Positions 8,484-18,800 of a stretch of DNA of 64,000 bases are shown piece by piece. A program made the position numbers and the translations under genes. Numbering within the stretch: the first letter of the stretch is position 1; each line of letters begins with the position of its first letter. The DNA comes from an uncultured Prevotella sp. (GTDB taxonomy: Bacteria > Bacteroidota > Bacteroidia > Bacteroidales > Bacteroidaceae). The DNA is taken from the NCBI GenBank assembly GCA_905236755.1, contig CAJOCR010000009.1, forward strand, positions 34,780-98,779, read 5' to 3'. Below the pieces are notes generated by a model. It ran no database searches and was not told the origin of the DNA. It worked only from the letters and a program-made list of their open reading frames with translations.

Positions 8484-10826
8484 ATGAAAAAACTTATTTC
8501 TGGCATTACTGCCTTATTCCTTGCAATGACAATGAATGCACAACAGGCTCCACAGCTAAGAGCCGACAACATTGACGAAGTGATCAAGGCTATGACCTTG
8601 GAAGAAAAAGCCCAGCTACTTGTGGGCGATGGTAATGACGGATTTGCAGGCTCAGGAGCTATGCTTGGACATCAAGCCAAGCTGGTAGCAGGAGCAGCAG
8701 GTCAAACAGTAGCCATCCCACGTTTAGGCATTCCAGCTACAGTCCTTACCGATGGCCCTGGCGGTGTGCACATCAACCCTACACGTAAGGGCACATCTCA
8801 AACCTTCTATGCAACAGGCTTCCCTGTAGGAACCTGTCTGGCATCAACATGGAACATCGACCTAATGGAAAAGGTAGGTAAAGCCATTGGTAACGAAGCT
8901 CTTGAGTATGGGTGTGACGTTGTTTTAGGTCCTGGCCTCAACATCCACCGCAGTCCATTATGCGGCCGCAACTTCGAATACTTTTCAGAAGACCCATTCC
9001 TCACAGGTGCCATGGGTGTAGCCTACACAAAAGGTATTCAGAGCCAAGGCGTAGGTGTGAGTGCTAAGCACTATGCAGTTAACTCACAGGAAAACGAGCG
9101 CACACGCGTTGACGAGCGCCTTTCTCAGCGTGCTCTTCGTGAGATATACCTCCGTGGCTTTGAGAAGACCGTTCGCGAGAGCGATCCTTGGACACTTATG
9201 TCATCATACAACAAGATAAATGGCGAATATGCTCAGAATAGTCATGGACTACTTACCGATATCCTTCGTAACGACTGGGGATTCAAGGGTATTGTCATGA
9301 GTGACTGGATTGGTTTGCGTGCCGACCTTCCTACCTATGAGCAGGTAACCAATGGTAATGACCTGCTTACTCCAGGTTATCCAGAGCAGACAAAAGCCAT
9401 TGTTCAAGCTGTAAAAGAAGGAAAACTTGACATCAAGGATGTTGACCGCAATGTTCGCAACATGCTTGAATACATCGTCAAGACTCCAGCCTTCCGCAAG
9501 TATCAGTTCAGCAACAAACCAGATCTGAAGGCTCATGCGGCTATCACACGTCAGAGCAGCACAGAGGGTATGGTTCTCCTTAAGAACGACAACAACACCC
9601 TTCCTATCAAGAATCTAAAGACAGTTGCCCTGTTTGGTGTTAACTCATACGATTTCTCTGGTGGCGGTCTGGGTTCAGGAGCAGTAAACATGCCTTATGT
9701 TGTTGACATGGTAACAGGTCTTAATAACGTAGGTGTAAAAACAACCAAACTCCTTACCGACATCTACGAGAAATACGTAGAATATGCAAAAGTCAAGCTG
9801 AAAGCCGACAAGAACCCTTGGATGTGGTTCCTTGATCAGGGCAAACCAAAACTCGAGGAGATAGAAATCACACGTCGCTGTGTAGAGCATGAAGCTCCTG
9901 AGGCTGATGCAGCTATCATCACTATTGGCCGTCAGGCTGGCGAGGGTATCGATCGCATGATTGAAGGCGAGTTCAACCTCACCGATGATGAGAAGGCAAT
10001 GATAGAGCGAGTATCAGATGTTTTCCGTTCACAAAACAAACCAGTTATCGTAATCCTCAACAGCGGTTCAGTAATGGAAACAGCAAGCTGGCGTGACAGA
10101 GCTGACGCTATCCTTGTAGCATGGCAGCCAGGTGAAGAAGGCGGAAACTCTGTTGCAGATGTTCTCACAGGAAAAGAAAACCCATCAGGTCACCTCACCT
10201 CTACATGGCCTATAAGCGCTTGGGACGTACCATCAACAAAGGGCTATCCACAGGGATTAGGCGATGGCTATGAGGTAGCAGGAGTACTCTACAATGGTCA
10301 GATGAGCGGATACAACTTCACCAACCACGAAGAAGATATCTATGTAGGCTATCGCTATTTCGATACATTCAACAAGACTGTTGCATATCCTTTCGGATAC
10401 GGCCTCAGCTACACCACATTTGCTTTCGGCAAACCATCAGTAAAGAGCAACGGTAACAAGATTACAGTTAGCGTATCTATTAAGAACACTGGTAAGGTTG
10501 CAGGCAAGCAGGTTGCTCAGGTTTATGTAACAGCTCCTAAGGGTGCATACGAAAAGCCAGCCAAAGAGTTGAAAGCCTTCGCTAAGACACGCCTTCTCAA
10601 CCCAGGTGAAACCCAGACACTCACCATGACTATTGCAAAGCGTGACCTTGCAAGCTTCGATGAAGCCAACAGTCAGTGGAAGGTTGATGCAGGAAACTAT
10701 ATCTTCAAAGTTGGTGACAACGTTGAAAACATCCTTGGTACAGCAACTCTGAAGGTTAGCGAATACACTGAAAAGGTAAGCAACGTATTGCCACTGAACG
10801 TTCAGTTCAACAAAGTAAAGCAATAA
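8484..10826 (+). CDS. GH3 beta-glucosidase / beta-xylosidase, exported
   Basis: A 780-residue glycoside hydrolase family 3 enzyme with a signal peptide (residues 1-19, ending before QQAP). The N-terminal TIM-barrel domain carries the nucleophile Asp274 in GIVMSDWIGL and the substrate motifs GRNFEYFSEDP and SAKHYAVNSQE. The (alpha/beta)6 domain follows, and the last 110 residues are a fibronectin type III-like domain (KVAGKQVAQVYV). It releases terminal glucose or xylose in the periplasm; substrate cannot be fixed from motifs alone. It converges on the xylan operon and shares a double hairpin with it, so xylo-oligosaccharide trimming is plausible. Confidence 0.93.
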   Translation: MKKLISGITALFLAMTMNAQQAPQLRADNIDEVIKAMTLEEKAQLLVGDGNDGFAGSGAMLGHQAKLVAGAAGQTVAIPRLGIPATVLTDGPGGVHINPTRKGTSQTFYATGFPVGTCLASTWNIDLMEKVGKAIGNEALEYGCDVVLGPGLNIHRSPLCGRNFEYFSEDPFLTGAMGVAYTKGIQSQGVGVSAKHYAVNSQENERTRVDERLSQRALREIYLRGFEKTVRESDPWTLMSSYNKINGEYAQNSHGLLTDILRNDWGFKGIVMSDWIGLRADLPTYEQVTNGNDLLTPGYPEQTKAIVQAVKEGKLDIKDVDRNVRNMLEYIVKTPAFRKYQFSNKPDLKAHAAITRQSSTEGMVLLKNDNNTLPIKNLKTVALFGVNSYDFSGGGLGSGAVNMPYVVDMVTGLNNVGVKTTKLLTDIYEKYVEYAKVKLKADKNPWMWFLDQGKPKLEEIEITRRCVEHEAPEADAAIITIGRQAGEGIDRMIEGEFNLTDDEKAMIERVSDVFRSQNKPVIVILNSGSVMETASWRDRADAILVAWQPGEEGGNSVADVLTGKENPSGHLTSTWPISAWDVPSTKGYPQGLGDGYEVAGVLYNGQMSGYNFTNHEEDIYVGYRYFDTFNKTVAYPFGYGLSYTTFAFGKPSVKSNGNKITVSVSIKNTGKVAGKQVAQVYVTAPKGAYEKPAKELKAFAKTRLLNPGETQTLTMTIAKRDLASFDEANSQWKVDAGNYIFKVGDNVENILGTATLKVSEYTEKVSNVLPLNVQFNKVKQ

Positions 10827-10831
10827 ACAAA

Positions 10832-10908
10832 ATGGAATTCTAAAACCACAAGTTTTAGATTCCATTCCAAATAAAAAGTCCTGGAAGAAAAAAACTTCCA
10901 GGACTTTT
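10832..10908. terminator. Two back-to-back terminator hairpins between convergent genes
   Basis: The first hairpin spans 10832-10865 (stem around GGAATTCTAAAA). The second spans 10874-10908, with 14-bp arms AAAAGTCCTGGAAG and CTTCCAGGACTTTT. The flanking A and T runs make the second stem work in both directions, ending the GH3 transcript and the GH10-GH43 operon. Confidence 0.88.
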
Positions 10909-10927
10909 CTTTTATATAGAGGGTAAT

Positions 10928-11932
10928 TTACTTCTCTTCTACCAACAAAATATTGCCATTCTCATCATACTCCAATGGTAGAACCTTAACAGAGCGCAAC
11001 CATGTTGTATCATTTGAAGGAACACAGTCATGATGGAAAAGATACCACTTACCATTAACCTCAGCAATACTATGGTGAGTTGTCCAACCAACAACAGGCT
11101 CAAGAATTACGCCTTTATATGTGAAAGGACCATAAGGATTATCACCTACGCCATAGCAAAGCATGTGACTGTCACCTGTTGAATAGCTGAAATAATACTT
11201 GCCATTATATTTGTGCATCCAAGATGCCTCAAAGAAACGATGTGGATCACCAGCCTTTAATGGCTCACCATTCTCGTCAACAATCTCTACTGCACGTGGA
11301 GCCTCAGAGAACTGCATCACATCATCACTCATACGAGCAACAAAACTTGCCAAAGCAGGAGAATCTGGTGTAGTATAAAGCTGTGTCTTCTTATCAGCAG
11401 CAGGACCAAGGTCAACACCTTCCTTTGTCAACTTCTCAGGAGCACGATACCACTGAAGCTGTCCACCCCACAGACCGCCAAAATAGCAGTAAATCTGTCC
11501 ATCTTCATCTTTAAAGACACATGGGTCAATAGAGAAAGAACCACGGATAGGTTCATCCTGAGGAACGAAAGGACCTTCTGGCTTGTCTGCAACAGCTACG
11601 CCAAGATGGAAAACACCATTATAGTCCTTTGCTGAGAAAATAAGATAATATTTGCCATCCTTCTCAATAACATCATTATCCCACATCTGCTTTTCAGCCC
11701 ACTTAACATCTTCAACATCAAGGATCTTACCACAGTCAACAACCTCGTCCTTCATTGGATCACCCTCAATGCGAAGAACATGATAGTCTTTCATCTGGAA
11801 ATGACCACCATCATCATCAAAACACTCGCCACTATCCCAATCGTGTGAAGGATAGATATACAGCTTACCATTGAACACATTAGCAGAAGGGTCTGCCATA
11901 TAATCTTCTGGGAATAAATATCTTGCTTTCAT
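10928..11932 (-). CDS. xynB: GH43 beta-xylosidase / arabinofuranosidase, cytoplasmic
   Basis: A 334-residue family 43 five-bladed beta-propeller enzyme that trims xylose or arabinose from xylo-oligosaccharides. The general base is probably Asp14 in YMADPSANVF. The repeated blade motifs (KLYIYPSHDW, YLIFSAKDY, FSIDPCVFKDEDG, YFSYSTGDSH) support the propeller, and the acid Glu is probably in FFEASWMHK. There is no signal peptide, unlike GH10 and the esterase of the same operon, so it should act on oligosaccharides imported by the symporter. Its ATG overlaps the GH10 stop by one base (TAATG), so translation is probably coupled. The symbol follows P. bryantii and is tentative. Confidence 0.9.
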   Translation of the reverse strand: MKARYLFPEDYMADPSANVFNGKLYIYPSHDWDSGECFDDDGGHFQMKDYHVLRIEGDPMKDEVVDCGKILDVEDVKWAEKQMWDNDVIEKDGKYYLIFSAKDYNGVFHLGVAVADKPEGPFVPQDEPIRGSFSIDPCVFKDEDGQIYCYFGGLWGGQLQWYRAPEKLTKEGVDLGPAADKKTQLYTTPDSPALASFVARMSDDVMQFSEAPRAVEIVDENGEPLKAGDPHRFFEASWMHKYNGKYYFSYSTGDSHMLCYGVGDNPYGPFTYKGVILEPVVGWTTHHSIAEVNGKWYLFHHDCVPSNDTTWLRSVKVLPLEYDENGNILLVEEK

Positions 11933-13053
11933 TATTCAAATAATTTAATTATATCTTTAACAACAGGTTTTACTTTAAATTTACGATCTATAAGCAGACC
12001 ATAGTTGGTACGTCCACTGATAGGCCAGTCATTCAACCAGCTTGTTCCATCATCAACACCCCAAAGAGTTACACGCTCTATATCTTTTGCATATTTGCGA
12101 TAAAGCTTAAAGAATGCAAGATAGCGCTCATTAAACTTCTTCTGAGCCTGCTTTGTCAAGCCTTTGGTAAATGGATCCATCTTTGGATCACCAGCAGCAA
12201 AATGCTGTTCTATACCAGCTCCATTAAACTGCCATGGCTGAGGAAGTACATTAAGATCCAACTCTGTAAACTGCACCTTTACACCTGCAGCAATATAAGC
12301 CTGAATACTCTGTTCGTATTCTGTAAGGTCTGGATAGTCAAAACCATTATGACTCTGCATACCAACAGCATCTATACGACACCCCTTAGCCTTCAGGTCT
12401 TTTATAAGCTTGACTACAGCAGCACGCTTACCAGGCTTATTCATTGAATAGTCATTATAGTAAAGCTCTACATCTGGATCTGCAGCATGAGCAAACTTAA
12501 ATGCAAGTTCTATGAACTCTGGACCAATAATCTTGTAATAAGGACTTTTACGGAAGCTACCGTCGTCTTCTATAGCCTCGTTAACAACATCCCAACCCTT
12601 GATCTTTCCTTTGTAATGAGAAACAACAGTAGTAATATGGTGATACATACGGTCGATAAGCACTTCACGACTAACTGTCTTACCTTCCTTATCAGTAAAC
12701 ATCCATTTTGGTGGCTGAGAATGCCAGATAAGGCAGTGACCTATTACTGTCATGTTATGATCTTCACCAAACTTAACCAAGCGGTCACCATCAGTCCAAT
12801 CATATCTGTCTTCCTCTGGATGAATAGCCTCACCCTTCATACAGTTTTCTGCAACAATACAGTTGAAGTTATCAGTGATAGCCTTTGTTGCCTGCGGATT
12901 CTGCTCAGCAGCATAAGAAGTGTTTAGCGCACATCCTACAAGGAAATACTTACCAAGTACATCTTTCATTGTTGACTGACTCTTCTGTGCTACACCTGTG
13001 ATAGGAGCAAGCATTAGAGAAGCCAGCGCGATGGAGATAATTCTTTTGTTCAT
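11932..13053 (-). CDS. xynA: GH10 endo-1,4-beta-xylanase, exported
   Basis: A 373-residue family 10 xylanase cutting the beta-1,4 backbone of xylan. A signal peptide (residues 1-22, ending at VAQ) is followed directly by one catalytic TIM barrel, with no carbohydrate-binding module. The acid/base Glu159 is in WDVVNEAIEDDG, the nucleophile Glu264 in VQFTELDLNV, and the -1 site motif GHCLIWHSQ is present. It is the third gene of the leftward operon, 27 bases after the symporter and overlapping the GH43 start. A small single-domain xylanase beside a symporter suggests activity on short or already solubilised xylan. Confidence 0.95.
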   Translation of the reverse strand: MNKRIISIALASLMLAPITGVAQKSQSTMKDVLGKYFLVGCALNTSYAAEQNPQATKAITDNFNCIVAENCMKGEAIHPEEDRYDWTDGDRLVKFGEDHNMTVIGHCLIWHSQPPKWMFTDKEGKTVSREVLIDRMYHHITTVVSHYKGKIKGWDVVNEAIEDDGSFRKSPYYKIIGPEFIELAFKFAHAADPDVELYYNDYSMNKPGKRAAVVKLIKDLKAKGCRIDAVGMQSHNGFDYPDLTEYEQSIQAYIAAGVKVQFTELDLNVLPQPWQFNGAGIEQHFAAGDPKMDPFTKGLTKQAQKKFNERYLAFFKLYRKYAKDIERVTLWGVDDGTSWLNDWPISGRTNYGLLIDRKFKVKPVVKDIIKLFE

Positions 13054-13080
13054 TTATAGTTTGTTTATTTGCGATTTGTT

Positions 13081-14475
13081 TTATTTACGGTCCTCGATTT
13101 CTTGATTCATCTTATTGATAACCTCATCTGTAAGAGGATACTTATATATAAGGTAGCCTACAATAATAAGAAGAACTGCAGGAATAACACATGTAAACCA
13201 CAATATTGCCTCCTGAGATGCAGCAGAATAATCTGCCAACTTTGGATAATATGCGTTTACAGGTGCACTAATAAATGATGCAAGGAAAACAACTACGAAA
13301 ATACAAAGCATCAACTGAAGACACTTGTTTACCTTGAATTCCTGGAACATCTCACCATAAGAAACAGGCTTTTCTGGTGTGGTGGCAATTCTTTCCTTAC
13401 AGCCATTGAAGCAAAGCAACAGAAGAGCAAATCCAATAACAGCAAAACAGCAAGTAACAACAAACCATGCATAAGGATCTGTCTGCAAAGCTGATTGCTC
13501 GTTTGCCAAATCAAAGCCTACCATTCCCATTGCCAATGGAGTAATCCAACCTGCTATTGAGAAACCAGCCTTGAAGGCTACACCTGCAAGAGCATTAACT
13601 GTTGCTGCTGGTCTGTTTCCTGTACGATATTCAGCCTCAGTGATAACCTCAGGAACAAGAGCCCACATCAAAGAGCCTACAAGCAGACCAACGCCAGTCA
13701 TTACCTTAGCTGCCTGAACCAATGTATTACAACTTGCAACATCAGATACCTTTGGGATAGTGTACAAAATTACAAAACCTACAAAGCCTATAGAGAGAAG
13801 TAAATAATACAGTCCTTTCTTTCCAAACACTCTCTTTAGGAATGGCAAAGAAGGCAAGATAACAAAAGCTGGTATTGTACCAATAGCCATAAACAAGGCC
13901 TGATTCCAATCAATAACAGCCTGTGCAACAATAGCAAGACCAATAGGGAAACCTGCCTGAACAGTAATCTGACCAATATTTGCACATACCATACGAGTAG
14001 ATGTAAGTTTAAGAACCTCGTCGTTATCACGAGTCATACTCGCCATGATAGAACCATAAGGAATGTTCACAACAGAATAAATCATACTAAGAACAGTATA
14101 ACTAACTGTTGCATAAGCAATCTTCATTGGCATTGCCCAACTTGCTACCTGAGGAAGCATCAGCAAACATGCTGCAACAGTGAGAGGAATACCACCGTAG
14201 AGAAGATAAGCACGATACTTTCCTAATTTAGGATTACGGTTATCAATATAACGTCCTACTATAGGACTCCAGAAGCAGTCAAGGAGTCGTACTGCAAGAA
14301 TCAATCCACCAACAAAAGCTGGATTAATCTTCAATACTGTTGTAAGATATAGCATTAAGAAACATGCTACCGTCTGGAATATCAGATTCTGAGCGAGGTC
14401 GCCAGATCCATAACCAATTCGCTGAATCCAGTTCAGCTTATAGAAGCCTTTTGCTTCGCTTTCATTTTGTGTCAT
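13081..14475 (-). CDS. xynD: GPH-family sugar:cation symporter (MFS fold)
   Basis: A 464-residue inner-membrane transporter of the glycoside-pentoside-hexuronide family with about 12 hydrophobic segments. The start NWIQRIGYGSGDLAQN and the loop GRYIDNRNPKLGKYR are typical of this family (MelB, XynP and YicJ types). It probably imports xylose or xylo-oligosaccharides with Na+ or H+. It sits between the esterase and the GH10 xylanase, and no SusC/D pair is present in this cluster, so it is the only visible importer here. The symbol follows the symporter gene of the P. bryantii xylan cluster and is tentative. Confidence 0.9.
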   Translation of the reverse strand: MTQNESEAKGFYKLNWIQRIGYGSGDLAQNLIFQTVACFLMLYLTTVLKINPAFVGGLILAVRLLDCFWSPIVGRYIDNRNPKLGKYRAYLLYGGIPLTVAACLLMLPQVASWAMPMKIAYATVSYTVLSMIYSVVNIPYGSIMASMTRDNDEVLKLTSTRMVCANIGQITVQAGFPIGLAIVAQAVIDWNQALFMAIGTIPAFVILPSLPFLKRVFGKKGLYYLLLSIGFVGFVILYTIPKVSDVASCNTLVQAAKVMTGVGLLVGSLMWALVPEVITEAEYRTGNRPAATVNALAGVAFKAGFSIAGWITPLAMGMVGFDLANEQSALQTDPYAWFVVTCCFAVIGFALLLLCFNGCKERIATTPEKPVSYGEMFQEFKVNKCLQLMLCIFVVVFLASFISAPVNAYYPKLADYSAASQEAILWFTCVIPAVLLIIVGYLIYKYPLTDEVINKMNQEIEDRK

Positions 14476-14521
14476 GATTTATGTTTTTAGTTTTTATTCT
14501 AAGATAAAGATTCTTTCTTTG

Positions 14522-15685
14522 TTATTCGCAAATCTTTTTCGCTGCAAATTTACCCATTACTTCATAGCCTTTTGGGTTAAGGTGAAGCCAATCTTCAGAA
14601 TACTCTTTAATAAGCTTCTGCGGGTCTTTTTTATCTCTTACCAACTCATCAAAATCAACGATTCCATCGAAATTTCCAGGTTTTCTTATCCATTCATTGA
14701 TAGTCTGACGCATAGCCTCATGGAAGAAAGAGTACCAGCCATTACCCTTAGTAGGTGTAATTGTTCCTCCATACACCTTTATTCCCTTAGCATGTGCCTT
14801 ATCAATAAGAACCTTATAAGCATCTATAACCTGCTTTGCTTTTTTCTCATAATTACCTCCACAGGTTCCTATATCATTAGTACCCTCAAAGATAATAAGC
14901 TTATCAACATTATTCTGTCCAAGGATATCACGATCAAAACGCTTCAATGCAGGTTCACTCAAGCCGCCTTCAACAACGCAGTTACCACCAATACCTAGGT
15001 TCAAGACACCCACTTCTCCATTCAAAGCCTCAGCCATAAAGTCAGGCCAACGGTTCTGTGCATCAGTAGTACTACCACGACCATCAGTAATACTATTACC
15101 CAAAATAGCAATAGCTGGTTTCTGAGCTTTTACCTCTATACGAGCAATATTATACCAATGAGCAAGTTTCTCAATAGTAACATACTTCTTTCCTGGTTTC
15201 ACATTACCTTTGGCAATATACGAATTAGTACGAGAACCACGATGAGAAGTCATGTGCTCTGGAGTATTCTTACCGTAACAGATAGTAACAGCCAAACGAG
15301 TCAACTTTGGCAGATTATAACTGAAAGCATCACAGTAAAGAGCCTGTCCTGCTGGGATAGAAACATTCTTCTTACCAGCAAATTTCAACCATTTTACCGT
15401 CTTCAAATCAATATCAGTTGTATCTTTTGCCAAAGCAATATACACACCATTTATTTCTACTGGAGTATCACTGAACTCATTCGACAACTGTACACGTAAT
15501 TGTTTTCCTGCAGTTGTCACTTTTACGATTTGTCTAATAGTGTTTCCTGACAAAGAGCTATGCTGAGGCATATCACCTCTACCTGTAAACTCTGGAGCAG
15601 TAGCAAAAGTGCCAGTCCACGCCTCTTGAGCACTCATCGGAACGACGAGCGCTGATAACATTAGGATTATAAGTAGCCTTTTCAT
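14522..15685 (-). CDS. xynE: GDSL/SGNH esterase, probable acetylxylan esterase
   Basis: A 387-residue exported SGNH hydrolase with a signal peptide ending near MSAQ. The N-terminal 185 residues form a beta-sandwich. The catalytic domain starts at AIAILGNSITDG with nucleophile Ser198 and ends with the Asp365/His368 pair in DWLHLNP. The oxyanion-hole Gly and Asn occur in LGIGGN and FEGTNDIG. It is the first gene of the xylan operon, so removal of acetyl groups from xylan is the likely role. A paralogue with the same architecture lies at 31980-33200. Confidence 0.88.
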   Translation of the reverse strand: MKRLLIILMLSALVVPMSAQEAWTGTFATAPEFTGRGDMPQHSSLSGNTIRQIVKVTTAGKQLRVQLSNEFSDTPVEINGVYIALAKDTTDIDLKTVKWLKFAGKKNVSIPAGQALYCDAFSYNLPKLTRLAVTICYGKNTPEHMTSHRGSRTNSYIAKGNVKPGKKYVTIEKLAHWYNIARIEVKAQKPAIAILGNSITDGRGSTTDAQNRWPDFMAEALNGEVGVLNLGIGGNCVVEGGLSEPALKRFDRDILGQNNVDKLIIFEGTNDIGTCGGNYEKKAKQVIDAYKVLIDKAHAKGIKVYGGTITPTKGNGWYSFFHEAMRQTINEWIRKPGNFDGIVDFDELVRDKKDPQKLIKEYSEDWLHLNPKGYEVMGKFAAKKICE

Positions 15686-15705
15686 GATTTAAATTTTTAT
15701 TGTTG

Positions 15706-15713
15706 CAAAATTA
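15706..15713 (-). promoter_or_regulatory. Probable -7 element of the xylan operon
   Basis: Minus-strand TAATTTTG, 20 bases before the esterase ATG. No good TTTG is seen upstream, which fits a promoter that needs an activator, plausibly the divergent HTCS. Confidence 0.5.
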
Positions 15714-15796
15714 AGAATATTCTTTCTATTAAATTATCTCTATTGTAACCTATATATTGTATTTTGTTTCATTTTTCTTATTTTTTGGGTATTTTA

Positions 15797-15828
15797 TTAG
15801 GATACAAAAGAAACAAAAGCTAATTTTG
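15797..15828 (+). promoter_or_regulatory. Probable promoter of the HTCS-GH67 pair
   Basis: TAATTTTG at 15821-15828 with only a weak TTAG at 15797-15800, 20 bases upstream. The two divergent promoters share about 90 bases of very A/T-rich DNA. Confidence 0.5.
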
Positions 15829-15848
15829 CAGTAAACTTAAATTAAAAA

Positions 15849-18800
15849 ATGTTTCAACTAAAAACCAAACTTGCTACCATCATATCTATGATGGTTCTTC
15901 TGTTGGCTCATGCCGACAGCGGACAACTATACACCTCAGACAAACTTGCAAGCAGTCTCATCAACACTGTTGTGCAAGACAGATATGGTTATATCTGGAT
16001 AGGCACGGAATATGGACTCAGCCGTTTTGACGGTTATCGGTTCACAAACTATCAGCATGATAGCAAAGACACCACGTCTATCATTAACAACACAATTACT
16101 CAAATAAAAGTTGATAATTCAGGACGCCTTTGGATTGGATCAGCTAAAGGATTGATGAGATATGACTATACAACAAACTCTTTCCAGAAATACTACTTTC
16201 CTAATGGAATAAAACCTCGTGTTTACGATATTATCCAAAGCAATAATGGAGATATCCTTATCGGTACAGCAGGATATGGTCTTTACTCTATCAAAAAGAA
16301 CACAAACAAACTAACAGCCGAAAAAGAATATGCCCGAGGAAACACAGAATTATTTTTCACTCATATCTTCGAAGATAGCCGCGGAAATCTTTGGCAAGGC
16401 AGTCATTTGAATACCTTTAGTTGTTACAGAAGAAAGAATGGAAAGATATCAGTAAAAGACTACTATTCTCCATGCGGAGCACCAATGGCTTTCTACCAGT
16501 CGTGGAAAAACCAGATGATGATAATATGTATGTATGGAATCATCTATTATGACTACACTACTGACAAAATAACAGAAGGCAAGATTGACTTTGGACCTTA
16601 CAAAGGTCATATTACTATTAACTGCGCATACTATGATAATCAAGGGAACCTATATCTTGGAACCTCAGAAAGCGGAGTACTTCAACTACCGGCAGGTTCT
16701 AATCGCATAATACCTTATACAAACCCAAACAACGAACATTTCGATCTTAACACATCATGGGTAAACGCAATCCTTGCCGATAAAGACGACAATATCTGGG
16801 TTGGATGCTATATGAAGGGACTCTATCTCATCAATAACCAGCAAATGGCATTCCACAGTTGGAGTTTTGCAAGTCAAGGATATAGCATTGGAACTGGCGT
16901 TACCTCAGTAGCACGTGGTGACAATGGTGATATCTGGTGTACTGTTCAGAACAACGGTGTATATCAGTTCAACAAGGAAGGCAAGATAGTTAGTCATCCT
17001 GCTTCCCCTGCAGGAACATGCACCATATATCGTGACAAAGAAGGGGACTACTGGATTACTACAGGTAGTGCGCTCTTTAGCTATAATCCTTATACAGGAG
17101 CATCAATAGAAAAACTACACTTCGAGAGTAGTGGTGCATCCACGATAAAAGACGATGAAATGGGCAAATTATTCATATCTGTCTATAGTAAGGGATTATA
17201 TATTTACGACCGAAAAACCAAAGAAGTAACGATCTTAAACATGAGCCAAAAGAGACGCCATGGACACTTATGTAATGACTGGATACGTCACATGATTGTA
17301 GATCGTCAAGGTCTTCTATGGATAGCCACCTCAAACGGAGTCGCATGCTTGAACCCACAAACATTAGCTTTCGACACCTACGGCTGGACGAGCATCCTAC
17401 GTAACAAACAAGCTAACTACCTCTGCGAAACAGGTAAAGGCAATATCATTATAGGTACAGATAATGGTCTATATTTATATAATGTTGCTGAAAAGCAACT
17501 AAGCAAGTTCCCAAATTCCGAACCACTGCAAAACAAACAAATAAGTGGTATTGTGCGTGATAACCATAACGATATATGGATTGGTACCACTATGGGTATA
17601 TGGCAATATGATCACCTAAGCAAGAAATTCATAGGTCACATTAACGGCAATGGACTAAAAACACACGAATACGTTTTAGGAGCTATCATGCACTGCCCTG
17701 ACGACCTCATAGCTATCGGAAACAACGATGGAATCACCGTTTTTTACCCTGAAGATGTTAGAGGAAACTATATGGAAATGGATAAGGTGTACCTCACAAA
17801 TTTCATCATCGATGGCACGAGTGTTGGTTGTATGAACAAAGAATACGACATTCCTTATTCTCAGAATAGTTTCTCTTTAGAGTTTTCTCTTCTTAATTTC
17901 CGTAACGCAAGTGATATTTATTACGAATACCGCATCAATGGCGGAGAATGGATAAGCACCAACGAAGGCGGCAATGCCATTACATTCACAAAAATGAAAC
18001 CCGGAAGCTACGAGATAGAGGTAAGAGCGTCGAATAATGGTGTTTACTCGAAAGAAAACTGCATTATCAACATCACTGTTGGTGATCCTTGGTATGCATC
18101 AACCTTAGCTTTCTTCATATATTTAATTCTATTTATAGGCATCGTCTTCTATGGTCTACGAAGCTATGAACATCGAAGAAAAACAGAACTCGAAGAACAA
18201 AAGATGCGATTCCTCATTGATGCCACCCACGATATACGTTCACCGCTAACCCTTATCATGGGACCATTGAAAAAACTCATGGCAAGACATACTACAGGTG
18301 AAGACAAGCAGGATTTAGAAACAATAGATCATAATGCTCAACGACTTATGCTATTGGTAAATCAGATTCTTGACGAACGAAAGATTGACAAGAACCAAAT
18401 GCACCTTCATTGCACTCAGACTAATCTGAAAGAATTTATTGAAGGCATAATGACATTATATCAATATAATGCCAACGACCGTGATATAAAACTATCAGTA
18501 CATTCTGAGCTACCAGATGTGATGCCTGCTCCATTGTACCTTGACCGTTCAAACTTCGATAAAGTCGTCAACAATCTGCTATCAAATGCCCTAAAATACA
18601 CCTTTGACGGTGGAGAGATATCTATCCATCTCAAAATGGAAAAGAATCTGGTTATAATGCAGGTGATAGATACAGGTATTGGATTCAAGCAAAACACAGA
18701 ACGCCTCTTTGAGCGTTTCTATCAGGAGAGAAGAACCAATAATCATTTCCATGTTGAAGGAACAGGAATTGGTCTAAACCTTTGCAAAGCTATTGTTCAA